The translations under genes and the position numbers were made by a program. Shown in pieces: positions 1 to 6,882 of a stretch of DNA of 9,164 nt. How positions within the stretch are numbered: the first letter of the stretch is position 1; the number at the start of each line of letters is the position of its first letter. Below the pieces are notes generated by a model. The model was not told the DNA's origin. It ran no database searches and saw only the letters and a program-made list of their open reading frames with translations. The DNA is from Vulcanimicrobiota bacterium (GTDB lineage: Bacteria > Vulcanimicrobiota > Vulcanimicrobiia > Vulcanimicrobiales > Vulcanimicrobiaceae), in contig JACRUB010000085.1 in the NCBI GenBank assembly GCA_014305015.1, positions 1 through 9,164 on the forward strand, written 5' to 3'.

Positions 1-208
1 CCTGGTGCGGGCTATCGATGCGCACTTCTTGATCGTCGATGAGAATCTGACCTGAATCTGCGGGTTGCGCCCCCGAGAGAATCTTCATCAACGTTGATTT
101 GCCCGCGCCGTTCTCGCCGACCAATGCTAAAACTTCGCCCGCATATAAGTCGAGCGTGACGCCGTCAAGCGCGCGGACACCGGGAAATGATTTCCCGATG
201 TCCCGCAT
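1..208 (-). CDS. Sugar-type ABC transporter ATP-binding protein (N-terminal fragment)
   Basis: This is the N-terminal part of an importer ATPase of the RbsA/MglA/XylG type, cut by the left edge. The visible protein begins MRDIGKSFPGVRALDGV, which is the usual opening of this family. A complete Walker A motif, GENGAGKST, follows at about residues 31-39, and then the stretch LMKILSGAQPADSGQILIDD. These proteins normally carry two ABC domains and power uptake of ribose-like sugars or related small molecules at the inner face of the membrane. The gene follows the substrate-binding lipoprotein gene with 29 bp between stop codon and start, so the two are probably cotranscribed and a permease is expected further left. 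The start is uncertain. The ATG at 208 is the only standard start, but family members usually have about eight more residues. An upstream CTG at 232 would supply them. An in-frame stop lies further upstream and no Shine-Dalgarno sequence is visible. Confidence 0.88.
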   Translation of the reverse strand, partial: MRDIGKSFPGVRALDGVTLDLYAGEVLALVGENGAGKSTLMKILSGAQPADSGQILIDDQEVRIDSPHQ

Positions 209-237
209 TTCAAGTAAGGGTGTTTGTGCCAGCGTCG

Positions 238-1212
238 TTACTTGTTGGCTTTCGTAAAGGTGCCGACGTTGACCGTTATCTTGGACGGCGGAGTTTTCCC
301 GCTAAAAGAATCGTGAATCGCGTCGATGGTCTTGGTTCCGATTTGTTCCGGATACTGAATCGGATCACCGTACATGTCACCGGCTTTGATCGCCGCCCGA
401 CCTTCTTTGCTTGCGTCGTATCCGACGACTATCAACCCTTTGACGCCGGCTGCTTTAATGGCCGTGACTGCGCCAAGCGCCGAGTCATCGTTGATTCCGA
501 AGATCCCTTTGATATCTTTATGCGACTGCAGCAGATCGCCGGTCGAGGAGTTTGCCTTCTGCCTCGTCCCGCCGGCATCCATATCGGAAACAACGACAAT
601 TGAGGGACAATTGGCTTTGAGTCCCGCGCGAAAGCCTTTGACGCGATCTTGCACGCTCGTCACCTCGGGCTGATCGATGATGGCTACGGTTCCAACTGCA
701 GTTTTGCCGCCGCCTGCTAGAGCTTGGCACATTAACTTGCCCGCTTGCATTCCGCCCTGAATGTTGTCGCTGGCAATATGAGAGACAACCTTTCCCTGGG
801 AGGACGTATTAGCAATATCAGCCGTAAAGACCGGAATGTTTGCTTTGTTCGCCTCGACAATTGCGCTACCGATCGCCTGGGAATCGGCAGGCGTTAGTAT
901 GATTGCATCGACCTTTTTCGAAATGAAGTCTTCAACCTGCGACTGCTGCTTTGAATTATCGCGACTTGCATCGACAATTTGAAGTGCATAGCCGTACTTT
1001 GCGGCCTCAGTCTTCATGCCGGTTTCCATGTCTTGATAAAACTGCGCCTCGCGATCCTGGATCGAAACGCCGATCGTTTTTGTCGCCGCGCCAGGTGAGG
1101 CGCCACCCGTGGTTGTCGTGGTGGTCGTTGTCGTCGTTGACGACTTATTCGAGCAGGCGGCGAGGATTAGGCCCGCTATGGCTGCGGCGGTCAGAAGACG
1201 GCTGTTGATCAA
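238..1212 (-). CDS. Sugar ABC transporter substrate-binding lipoprotein (RbsB-like)
   Basis: This 324-residue protein captures a small ligand, probably a sugar, outside the cytoplasmic membrane and delivers it to the importer. A type II signal peptide is visible: positive start, hydrophobic residues about 7-19, and lipobox LAAC with Cys20 as the lipidated residue. A Ser/Thr linker with ten consecutive Thr follows (26-35), then a type I periplasmic binding fold of the ribose/galactose family (about 46-305). Family landmarks are IGVSIQDREAQFY (47-59), DAIILTPAD (102-110), DRVKGFRAG (189-197), GINDDSALGAV (239-249) and VVGYDAS (262-268). The start codon is TTG, chosen because AGGAG lies 8 nt upstream and the signal peptide begins there. 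The ATPase gene follows on the same strand. Ribose, xylose, inositol and autoinducer-2 binders all look like this, so the ligand cannot be named from sequence alone. Confidence 0.92.
   Translation of the reverse strand: MINSRLLTAAAIAGLILAACSNKSSTTTTTTTTTTGGASPGAATKTIGVSIQDREAQFYQDMETGMKTEAAKYGYALQIVDASRDNSKQQSQVEDFISKKVDAIILTPADSQAIGSAIVEANKANIPVFTADIANTSSQGKVVSHIASDNIQGGMQAGKLMCQALAGGGKTAVGTVAIIDQPEVTSVQDRVKGFRAGLKANCPSIVVVSDMDAGGTRQKANSSTGDLLQSHKDIKGIFGINDDSALGAVTAIKAAGVKGLIVVGYDASKEGRAAIKAGDMYGDPIQYPEQIGTKTIDAIHDSFSGKTPPSKITVNVGTFTKANK
1108..1137 (-). repeat. Ten-threonine codon tract in the lipoprotein linker
   Basis: Ten consecutive Thr codons (residues 26-35 of the binding protein) lie just after the lipidated Cys. 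All are ACN, but a mix of ACG, ACA and ACC, so the tract is not a pure trinucleotide microsatellite. The mixture suggests that the protein-level spacer is maintained rather than recently expanded by slippage. It probably acts as a flexible tether between the membrane anchor and the binding domain. Confidence 0.8.
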
Positions 1213-1220
1213 GAGCGATA

Positions 1221-1225
1221 CTCCT
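1221..1225 (-). promoter_or_regulatory. Ribosome binding site fixing the TTG start of the binding-protein gene
   Basis: On the minus strand AGGAG sits 8 nt before a TTG codon at 1212. It is the strongest Shine-Dalgarno match among the minus-strand genes here and supports the TTG start. Confidence 0.7.
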
Positions 1226-1268
1226 AGCTACGGATTACGCGCCTCCAGGGACGCTTTGGTGGTGGGGG

Positions 1269-1298
1269 TTGGCCTCAGATGAGTCTATGCCCTATAAA
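1269..1298 (+). promoter_or_regulatory. Candidate sigma70-type promoter for yifB
   Basis: TTGGCC (1269-1274) could be a -35 element and TATAAA (1293-1298) a -10 element, with an 18-bp spacer. Transcription would start near 1305, at the left edge of the palindrome at 1306-1325, giving a leader of about 125 nt before the TTG start chosen for yifB. The -35 is weak, matching only its first three bases well, so this is a prediction. Confidence 0.4.
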
Positions 1299-1305
1299 AC
1301 GGTGT

Positions 1306-1325
1306 CATTCCCGAAATCGGGAATG
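1306..1325. promoter_or_regulatory. 20-bp palindrome, candidate operator
   Basis: The arms CATTCCCGA and TCGGGAATG are perfect inverted complements separated by AA. The site starts at the predicted yifB transcription start and lies in the spacer shared with the divergent sugar-importer operon. This is a typical place for a dimeric repressor to bind. Because the centre is only 2 nt, a DNA-level operator fits better than an RNA hairpin. The cognate regulator is unknown. Confidence 0.5.
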
Positions 1326-1330
1326 GCTCC

Positions 1331-1374
1331 TTATCCACAAACATTTGTTCCCGCCCTGTGCATCCTGTGGAGAA
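1331..1374. promoter_or_regulatory. DnaA box facing a near-consensus DnaA box
   Basis: TTATCCACA at 1331-1339 matches the classical DnaA box consensus exactly. On the opposite strand, 1366-1374 reads TTCTCCACA, which differs at one position. The two point toward each other with starts 35 bp apart, inside the leader of yifB. Single 9-mers of this kind occur by chance in genomes, so DnaA binding is an inference; the pairing and intergenic location raise it somewhat. Confidence 0.4.
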
Positions 1375-1411
1375 ACCCTCCCTTGCCGCATGCATTCGAG
1401 GACGCAGATGA

Positions 1412-1425
1412 AACCCCAAGGGGTT
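1412..1425 (+). promoter_or_regulatory. Ribosome binding site of yifB inside a small palindrome
   Basis: AAGGGG at 1418-1423 lies 7 nt before the TTG codon at 1431 and supports that start for yifB. It is embedded in a 14-bp inverted repeat, AACCCC-AA-GGGGTT. The repeat has the same two-base AA centre as the larger palindrome at 1306-1325, but its arms differ. Confidence 0.5.
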
Positions 1426-1430
1426 ACTAT

Positions 1431-2963
1431 TTGCTTTCACTTGCCTTTTCAGCCGGGATGCAGGGCATCGAGGGATACGTCGTGCGGGTCGAAGCGGATA
1501 GCTCGCCCGGGACGCCAGCCTTTGCCATAATCGGCCTACCGGACCGCGCGCTTGGAGAAGCGCGGGACCGCGTGCGCGCCGCGATTTTCAATTCCGGATT
1601 TGGCTTTCCGGCGGGCCGGCTACTCATCAATCTTTCGCCCGCGGACGTTCGTAAGGAAGGGCCGGGATTCGATCTTCCGATCGCGCTTGCTCTGCTTGCA
1701 ATCGACGAGCAAGTTGACCGGCTTGCGCTTCAGAGTTTTGCCGCTTTCGGAGAGCTCGCACTTGATGGAACGCTCCGCCCGGTGCACGGCATTTTACCGA
1801 TGGTGCTTGGCGCGCGAAATGCAGGTTTTGCGAAACTGATTGTGCCTGCTGCCAACGCCGACGAAGCTGCCCTCGTTGACGGCATCGAACTCTATCCCGT
1901 TGACTCGCTGCAGACTGCAGTCGCCGTGATTCTCGGCAACGGCGGCAAATGGCGAACGTGTACCGTCGCTGCGAATAGTACCGCTGCCGATGCTGCGCAT
2001 GGTGACTTCGCCGACGTGCGCGGACAGCATGGCGCCAAACGCGCGCTCGAGATTGCAGCCGCAGGCGGACACAATGTGCTCTTCGTCGGGCCACCCGGCT
2101 GCGGCAAGACGATGCTTGCGCGTCGCCTACCCTCAATCTTGCCTGCGATGAGCAACGACGAAGCGCTGGAAGTGACCAAAATTTATAGCGTCGCGGGTTT
2201 GCTCTCTTCAACAGGAATCATGCGCAGCCGTCCATTCCGATTCCCGCATCACACCATTTCACAGACAGCGCTCGTCGGCGGCGGCAGCGTTGCAAAGCCC
2301 GGCGAAATCTCGCTCGCGCATCACGGCGTACTTTTCTTAGACGAACTACCGGAATTCAATCGCTCGGCGATCGAAGTGATGCGCCAACCGCTTGAAGAGG
2401 GCGCGGTGACGATTGCGCGCGCCGCCGGAACGTACACGTATCCGGCGCGCTTCATGCTCGTAGCGTCCATGAATCCGTGCCCGTGCGGCTACCGCGGAAC
2501 GCGCTCGGCCGAATGCCGATGCGATGATGCTGCGGTTGCGAAGTATGTCGCCAAGCTTTCCGGGCCGTTGCTGGACCGCATCGACTTGCAAGTCGAAATC
2601 CGGCGCGTTCCGTTTGAAGAGATGGTGCGCCAGGAAGCCGCCGAATCGTCCGCGGCGGTGCGCGCTCGGGTCGAAGAAGCACGCGCGCTGCAGCTCGAGC
2701 GGTTCAAAATGAGCGGCTTTTTCTGCAACGCGGAGATCCCGCCGAGCGCCGTGCGCTCGCACTGCAGGTTAGATGAAGGCGCGATGCGCTTGCTGGCAGC
2801 CGCATGCGCAAAAAGGCATTTCTCAGCGCGCGCGCTTGACCGAATCGCACGCGTCGCCCGCACGATCGCCGATCTCGCCTCCGTGAAAGAAATCACAAGC
2901 GAGCACGTCGCCGAAGCAATTCAGTACCGGTCGCTGGAACGACTTGACAGCCGCGCCGCGTGA
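1431..2963 (+). CDS. comM: YifB/ComM family Mg-chelatase-like AAA+ ATPase
   Basis: This 510-residue AAA+ protein belongs to the YifB/ComM family. ComM is a hexameric helicase that helps integrate donor DNA by branch migration during natural transformation. In order: an N-terminal ChlI-type domain (AFAIIGLPD, then ERVRAA-like RVRAAIFNSG), Walker A GPPGCGKT (220-227), Walker B VLFLDELPE (300-308), a CxC-x10-CxC cysteine cluster (349-364) beginning NPCPCGYRG, the SGPLLDRID arginine-finger segment (377-385), and a C-terminal Mg-chelatase subunit domain containing FSARALDRIARVARTIADL. The frame stays open upstream to a TTG at 1269, giving 564 residues. I prefer the TTG at 1431 because AAGGGG precedes it, the family begins just before the GIEGY motif, and 510 residues is the usual length. 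The extra 54 residues resemble no domain and would overlap the promoter and DnaA boxes. No other competence gene is in view. Confidence 0.93.
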   Translation: MLSLAFSAGMQGIEGYVVRVEADSSPGTPAFAIIGLPDRALGEARDRVRAAIFNSGFGFPAGRLLINLSPADVRKEGPGFDLPIALALLAIDEQVDRLALQSFAAFGELALDGTLRPVHGILPMVLGARNAGFAKLIVPAANADEAALVDGIELYPVDSLQTAVAVILGNGGKWRTCTVAANSTAADAAHGDFADVRGQHGAKRALEIAAAGGHNVLFVGPPGCGKTMLARRLPSILPAMSNDEALEVTKIYSVAGLLSSTGIMRSRPFRFPHHTISQTALVGGGSVAKPGEISLAHHGVLFLDELPEFNRSAIEVMRQPLEEGAVTIARAAGTYTYPARFMLVASMNPCPCGYRGTRSAECRCDDAAVAKYVAKLSGPLLDRIDLQVEIRRVPFEEMVRQEAAESSAAVRARVEEARALQLERFKMSGFFCNAEIPPSAVRSHCRLDEGAMRLLAAACAKRHFSARALDRIARVARTIADLASVKEITSEHVAEAIQYRSLERLDSRAA

Positions 2964-2971
2964 TCACCGCA

Positions 2972-4813
2972 CTACGGTGCGCTTAGGTCGGGCCCGAGCG
3001 GCGCAATTTGCTCGCGGAACAACGCAATTTCCCGGCCCAGCGACGACAGCTCGCCGCGTTGCAAGCGCAGTTCTTGAAGAATCGCATCGTGCGAACCGTC
3101 CGTAGTGCCTGGGTGCTCCCTTGTGGCGGAGTTGACCGCGAGCGCGGTTGCGAGGTACCCCGACAGAAATCGAAGCGATTCCACTTCGTCGGGCGCATAG
3201 GCTTCGCCTGAGCGCCGCTCGCCTAGAATCAGGATGCCGACGAGCGTTTTTCTAACGGCCAGCGGAATTGCAAGTTCGCCTGGTATCCGCGTTCGCCGGC
3301 GATGGAGTTCGACGGGTGCTTCTTCGACGACAAGGGCGACCGCCGCGTCGTCGTCGGCATCGATGACTTCCGGCATACTGCCGGTGCTGCGCAGCAACAG
3401 GAAATCGCCGAGCGCATCGTCCCTGAAATACACGGATACCGTCGTTGCATCCACGTACTCCGTTAGATCGCGCTCGATTCGCTCGAGCAAAGCGGAGCGC
3501 TCGCGAATGAACTGCACTTCGGTGGCCAGATGACGCAACGCATTTTCGGATGCATGCCGTTTAGCAAACAATGCGCGGTCGATAAAATGATCTACTCGAC
3601 TGTGTAGCGGGCGCAAGAAAACGCCAATGAGGATCGCGGCGGCCGCATCTACCGCATAGCTTGTCCTCGGCGAAATATGGATAAAGAGCGATCCGACGAG
3701 CCACTCGAAACCCAGGAAAAACGCGACCACGGCGCCGGAGACGATTGTAAAAACCAGCGCCCGATTGAGAACGAACGAAAGATCGATCACGCGGCGTCGC
3801 AAGACTCCGTACGTTAAGCCGGCCGCCAGTATGAAAAGTGTCGACTCGAAGAGCACTTGATCGATTATGGAAAAACGCGAACCCAGTGTAACGCTTGCGC
3901 TCGGAATAAATAACGGTCCTGTGAAGCCGACAAAATAGCTTCCGCCAAGCCAGCGTAAGCGCATGCGCTGCGTTTCATCGGCTCCATGGAAAGCGACGGC
4001 GAAGAGCACGAGAGTCACGATGACGTTGAGGACGACCGGTGGTACCGGCCAATGCAGCCACGGCAGGCTTCCCACAAAAGCAACGCTCAAAAAAAGCGTG
4101 ACCATGCGCGCGAGTTCGATGCCGGTGAACGCTATGGTGAAATACATCAGATAGCGGCGCAGGCGGGAGCGCCTCGTGCCTTCGCCATCGGGATAGCGCG
4201 CAAAAAATATCGCGGCGATGAGAACGCCGAAGATGTAGAAGGCGGATCCGGCAATCTCCAGCGCAATTGCAAAGACGGTCGGACCAACGCGATCGGGCAT
4301 CGCGGTGAAGAGCCCTAAGGTAAGAAGCAGCAGGCCAAGCGTAACTGCATCACCGCTACCCGGCTTTACCCACAGAACGAACCATCCCAGGATCAAAATG
4401 GGCAAGGAGAGCGCGGCAAAGTACGCGGATTCAAACGCCGGGGCGTTCGGGTCCGGCCCAGCGATCAACAGGACGTTGTGAAATGCCGAGCCTCTTTGCA
4501 CGCGTAAGGCAACGCGATCTCCACGCGAAACATTTGGGGCATTGCCTAAGAGATACAAAACCGAGCGGTCGGAAAACCGATCCGTCGTGCTGCGCAGTAG
4601 GTCGCCCGGCGCAAGGCCGCCTGATTTCGCCGGGTCTCCCATAACGGTATCGACGCGAGCCGTGGGCGATCCATCTAAGAACGTCGAGGTGAAACCCAGG
4701 GTGCCGGCCGGCCTGTTTCCAAAAAGGTAGAGCGCGACCAACACAATCCCAAACACAAAAGAGCATCGTGCCGACGGCCCGTCTGAGAGCGACTTGCATA
4801 GGTACGTCCTCAC
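2972..4813 (-). CDS. ComP-like membrane sensor with PDZ and GAF domains but no kinase
   Basis: This 613-residue integral membrane protein is probably a signal receiver. Order: one transmembrane helix (about 17-32); an extracytoplasmic PDZ-like domain (about 40-118, with the typical GGLAPGDLL at 65-73); then about eight hydrophobic segments between 128 and 402; a linker, FLRPLHSRVDHFIDRALFAK (399-418), typical of multi-helix sensor kinases; a GAF-like domain (about 425-562); and a short C-terminal coiled coil (575-602). The same layout (helix, PDZ, 7-8 helices, GAF) forms the input half of Bacillus ComP-type histidine kinases. Here no H-box or ATPase domain follows, and none is visible beyond the TAG stop, which lies 8 bp from the convergent yifB stop. 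The start is GTG without a Shine-Dalgarno; a TATAAC lies 3 nt upstream. A terminator separates it from ettA upstream, so it should have its own promoter. Signal and output partner are unknown. Confidence 0.8.
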   Translation of the reverse strand: MRTYLCKSLSDGPSARCSFVFGIVLVALYLFGNRPAGTLGFTSTFLDGSPTARVDTVMGDPAKSGGLAPGDLLRSTTDRFSDRSVLYLLGNAPNVSRGDRVALRVQRGSAFHNVLLIAGPDPNAPAFESAYFAALSLPILILGWFVLWVKPGSGDAVTLGLLLLTLGLFTAMPDRVGPTVFAIALEIAGSAFYIFGVLIAAIFFARYPDGEGTRRSRLRRYLMYFTIAFTGIELARMVTLFLSVAFVGSLPWLHWPVPPVVLNVIVTLVLFAVAFHGADETQRMRLRWLGGSYFVGFTGPLFIPSASVTLGSRFSIIDQVLFESTLFILAAGLTYGVLRRRVIDLSFVLNRALVFTIVSGAVVAFFLGFEWLVGSLFIHISPRTSYAVDAAAAILIGVFLRPLHSRVDHFIDRALFAKRHASENALRHLATEVQFIRERSALLERIERDLTEYVDATTVSVYFRDDALGDFLLLRSTGSMPEVIDADDDAAVALVVEEAPVELHRRRTRIPGELAIPLAVRKTLVGILILGERRSGEAYAPDEVESLRFLSGYLATALAVNSATREHPGTTDGSHDAILQELRLQRGELSSLGREIALFREQIAPLGPDLSAP

Positions 4814-4909
4814 ACCGTTATAGGCCGTTGCGGCCCGCCGAACGCTTCGGTGCCCGAGGGCAACTTTCCGCGCGTTGGGGCTACGGGCGCGACACCGTTC
4901 CCTTGCTGC

Positions 4910-4942
4910 AAAAAACGAGGGGAAGCAATTTGGCCTCCCCTC
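4910..4942 (-). terminator. Rho-independent terminator after ettA
   Basis: On the minus strand a 10-bp stem (GAGGGGAGGC pairing with GCTTCCCCTC, one G-U pair) encloses the 6-nt loop CAAATT and is followed by G and six T residues. It begins 3 nt after the ettA stop codon. It should end the ettA transcript and insulate the sensor gene at 2972-4813. Confidence 0.92.
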
Positions 4943-4945
4943 TTC

Positions 4946-6613
4946 TTATTTGATCGTCAAAGGCCGGTAGCGAATACGGTGCGGTCGCGCTGCTTCTTCA
5001 CCAAGGCGCTGCTTCTTATTCTCTTCGTATTCTTGATAATTTCCCTCGAAGAAATACACTTGGCTATCGCCCTCGAAGGAAATGATATGCGTCGCAATGC
5101 GGTCCAGGAACCAGCGATCGTGGCTCACGACAAGCACCGTGCCGGCGAACTCACTCAAGGCATCTTCAAGCGCACGCAAAGTTTCGACATCGAGATCGTT
5201 CGACGGCTCGTCTAAGAGTAAAACATTTGCGCCGGTGACGAGGGTCTTTGCAAGATGCAAACGCCCGCGTTCGCCCCCTGAAAGCGTGCCGACAATCTTC
5301 TGCTGATCGCCGCCTTTGAAGTTAAACCGGCCCAAATAGGCCCGCGAGGGCATCTCGAACTTGCCGACCATTAGCAAATCCAGGCCGCCACTAACATCCT
5401 CGAAGACTGTCTTTTCGTTAGCCAAGTCTTCGCGCGTTTGATCCACAACCGCGAGTTTTACGGTCGGTCCGATCTTGATCTCCCCCGCATCCGGTTGTTC
5501 TTTGCCCGCAATCATGCGAAAGAGTGTGGACTTGCCCGCGCCGTTGGGTCCGATGATTCCTACGATTGCGCCCGCAGGAATGCGGAAGTTCAAGTTCTCC
5601 ATGAGCAGCCGGTCGCCGTAGGCTTTTCGAACGTCTTTAAACTCGATGACTTGATCGCCTAACCGCTCGGCAACGGGAATGAAAATCTCTTGCGTTTCAT
5701 TGCGGCGCTGGTACTCGAAGCTGCTGAGCTCTTCAAAGCGCGCGATGCGGCTCTTGTTTTTTGCATGCCGCCCTTTGGTGCCGGCGCGAACCCAATCCAG
5801 CTCGCGCTTGAGGGCTTTTTGGCGTGCAGATTCCGAAGCTTCTTCTTGCGCTAAGCGTTCTTGTTTTTGGTCGAGCCAGGAGCTATAGTTGCCCTTCCAC
5901 GGAATCCCGCGGCCGCGATCGAGTTCTAAAATCCATTCCGCTGCATTATCCAAAAAGTAGCGGTCGTGGGTAACGGCTACCACCGTACCCGGAAATCGTT
6001 GCAAGAATTGTTCGAGCCATTCGACGCTTTCCGCATCGAGATGGTTCGTCGGTTCATCTAAGAGCAACATGTCGGGTTTGGAGAGCAGCAACCGGCAGAG
6101 CGCCACGCGGCGTTTCTCACCACCCGAGAGCGGGCCGATCTTTGCATCCCACGGCGGCAGGCGCAGCGCATCGGCTGCAATTTCCAGCTGCAACTCGAGG
6201 TTGTCGGCGTCTTGTGCGCCCAGCATTGCTTCGAGCTTGGCTTGCTCGTTTGCAAGTGCATCAAAATCTGCATCCGCTTCGCCGTATGCCGCGTACACTT
6301 CATCGAGGCGCTTGCGCACTGACAAGAGTTCGTGCAACGCTTCTTCTACGGTTTCGCGCACGGTTTTTTCAGGATCGAGTTTGGGCTCTTGTTCGAGATA
6401 TCCGATGGTCATATTTGGCATCGGCTCCGCAGTACCGTCGAATTCCGTATCGACGCCGGCCATAATGCGAAGGATGGTGGACTTTCCCGACCCGTTGAGT
6501 CCAAGGATGCCGATCTTCGCGCCCGGGAAAAAACTTAAGGAGATATCTTTGAGGATCTGACGCTTTGGCGGCACGATCTTGCCGACCCGATGCATCGAAT
6601 AAACATATTGCAC
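4946..6613 (-). CDS. ettA: Energy-dependent translational throttle protein EttA (ABC-F)
   Basis: This 555-residue ABC-F ATPase has the same length as E. coli EttA and resembles it throughout. EttA binds the ribosomal E site and gates entry into elongation according to the ATP/ADP ratio; it is cytoplasmic and has no membrane partner. Visible: the family opening VYSMHRVGK-VPPKR; Walker A GLNGSGKST (38-46); the inserted arm (about 95-140); signature LSGGE (162-166); Walker B with catalytic Glu187; the charged tRNA-interaction linker (about 242-322); second Walker A GPNGAGKST (355-363); signature LSGGE (444-448); and catalytic Glu469. The second site reads DEPSNDLD rather than the usual DEPTNDLD, a conservative change. 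The start is GTG, fixed by an in-frame TAG just upstream and by alignment with the family. No Shine-Dalgarno is visible. A strong terminator follows the stop. It may be cotranscribed with the upstream small membrane protein gene, 47 bp away. Confidence 0.97.
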   Translation of the reverse strand: MQYVYSMHRVGKIVPPKRQILKDISLSFFPGAKIGILGLNGSGKSTILRIMAGVDTEFDGTAEPMPNMTIGYLEQEPKLDPEKTVRETVEEALHELLSVRKRLDEVYAAYGEADADFDALANEQAKLEAMLGAQDADNLELQLEIAADALRLPPWDAKIGPLSGGEKRRVALCRLLLSKPDMLLLDEPTNHLDAESVEWLEQFLQRFPGTVVAVTHDRYFLDNAAEWILELDRGRGIPWKGNYSSWLDQKQERLAQEEASESARQKALKRELDWVRAGTKGRHAKNKSRIARFEELSSFEYQRRNETQEIFIPVAERLGDQVIEFKDVRKAYGDRLLMENLNFRIPAGAIVGIIGPNGAGKSTLFRMIAGKEQPDAGEIKIGPTVKLAVVDQTREDLANEKTVFEDVSGGLDLLMVGKFEMPSRAYLGRFNFKGGDQQKIVGTLSGGERGRLHLAKTLVTGANVLLLDEPSNDLDVETLRALEDALSEFAGTVLVVSHDRWFLDRIATHIISFEGDSQVYFFEGNYQEYEENKKQRLGEEAARPHRIRYRPLTIK

Positions 6614-6620
6614 GGGCGAT

Positions 6621-6626
6621 AGCTTA
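6621..6626 (-). promoter_or_regulatory. Possible leaderless -10 element for ettA
   Basis: TAAGCT (pattern TANNNT) ends exactly 7 nt before the ettA GTG start, and no Shine-Dalgarno is present. This is the spacing expected when transcription starts at the start codon. No convincing -35 is visible, so this is tentative. Confidence 0.25.
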
Positions 6627-6659
6627 AAGAGCTACGGCGTCTTCCCTTGCGATCTTTGG

Positions 6660-6875
6660 CTAGGCGGTGGGTTCGCCGCGGTACGCGGCCGCAATATCCA
6701 TCGTGACAACAAGGCAGATGATACCGATCACGGCGGTCGCAAAATCCTGAGCCATCGTGGGCGTGAGTATATGCCCGGACAACAGTAGCACGCTGGTCCG
6801 AAGCAGCGAGCAAATAACGGCGGATGCTAGAAACCAGCCTGCCCATAAGAGCACACCGGCAAGTTTGCGGTTCAT
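6660..6875 (-). CDS. Small two-helix membrane protein of unknown function
   Basis: I do not recognise this protein. From the ATG at 6875 it has 71 residues and two hydrophobic stretches. The first is at about 6-21 (AGVLLWAGWFLASAVI), perhaps extending to 37 through SLLRTSVLLL. The second is at about 47-65 (TAVIGIICLVVTMDIAAAY). Arg/Lys at positions 3-4 suggest an inside N-terminus, so both ends would face the cytoplasm. The frame is also open to a TTG at 6905 (81 residues), but the extra ten residues are polar and neither start has a Shine-Dalgarno. I prefer ATG because it starts right before the first helix and has a -10-like TATTCT 7 nt upstream. It sits between the LuxR-type regulator (stop 58 bp upstream of this start) and ettA, all on one strand with no terminator between. 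Confidence 0.6.
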   Translation of the reverse strand: MNRKLAGVLLWAGWFLASAVICSLLRTSVLLLSGHILTPTMAQDFATAVIGIICLVVTMDIAAAYRGEPTA

Positions 6876-6882
6876 CGTATTT

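Noticed and set aside
187..603. Plus-strand frame opposite the sugar-binding protein gene
   Set aside because: It has no family resemblance and no ribosome binding site, and the opposite strand encodes a clear binding protein.
1627..2211. Long antisense frame opposite yifB
   Set aside because: It is Arg/Gln-rich with no recognisable domain and lies wholly inside the well-supported yifB coding sequence. It is a by-product of GC-rich codon use.
2965..2979. Small inverted repeat CACCG-CACTA-CGGTG between the convergent stops, as a shared terminator
   Set aside because: The stem is only 5 bp and no T-run follows on either strand, so it is unlikely to terminate transcription.
4363..4372. Further DnaA-like sequence (TTACCCACA) in the sensor gene
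   Set aside because: It has a mismatch and lies within coding sequence, as expected by chance.
4814..4909. Sigma70 promoter for the sensor gene
   Set aside because: Only TATAAC 3 nt before the GTG start stands out. No matching -35 is present and the spacing is too short for a normal or a typical leaderless start.
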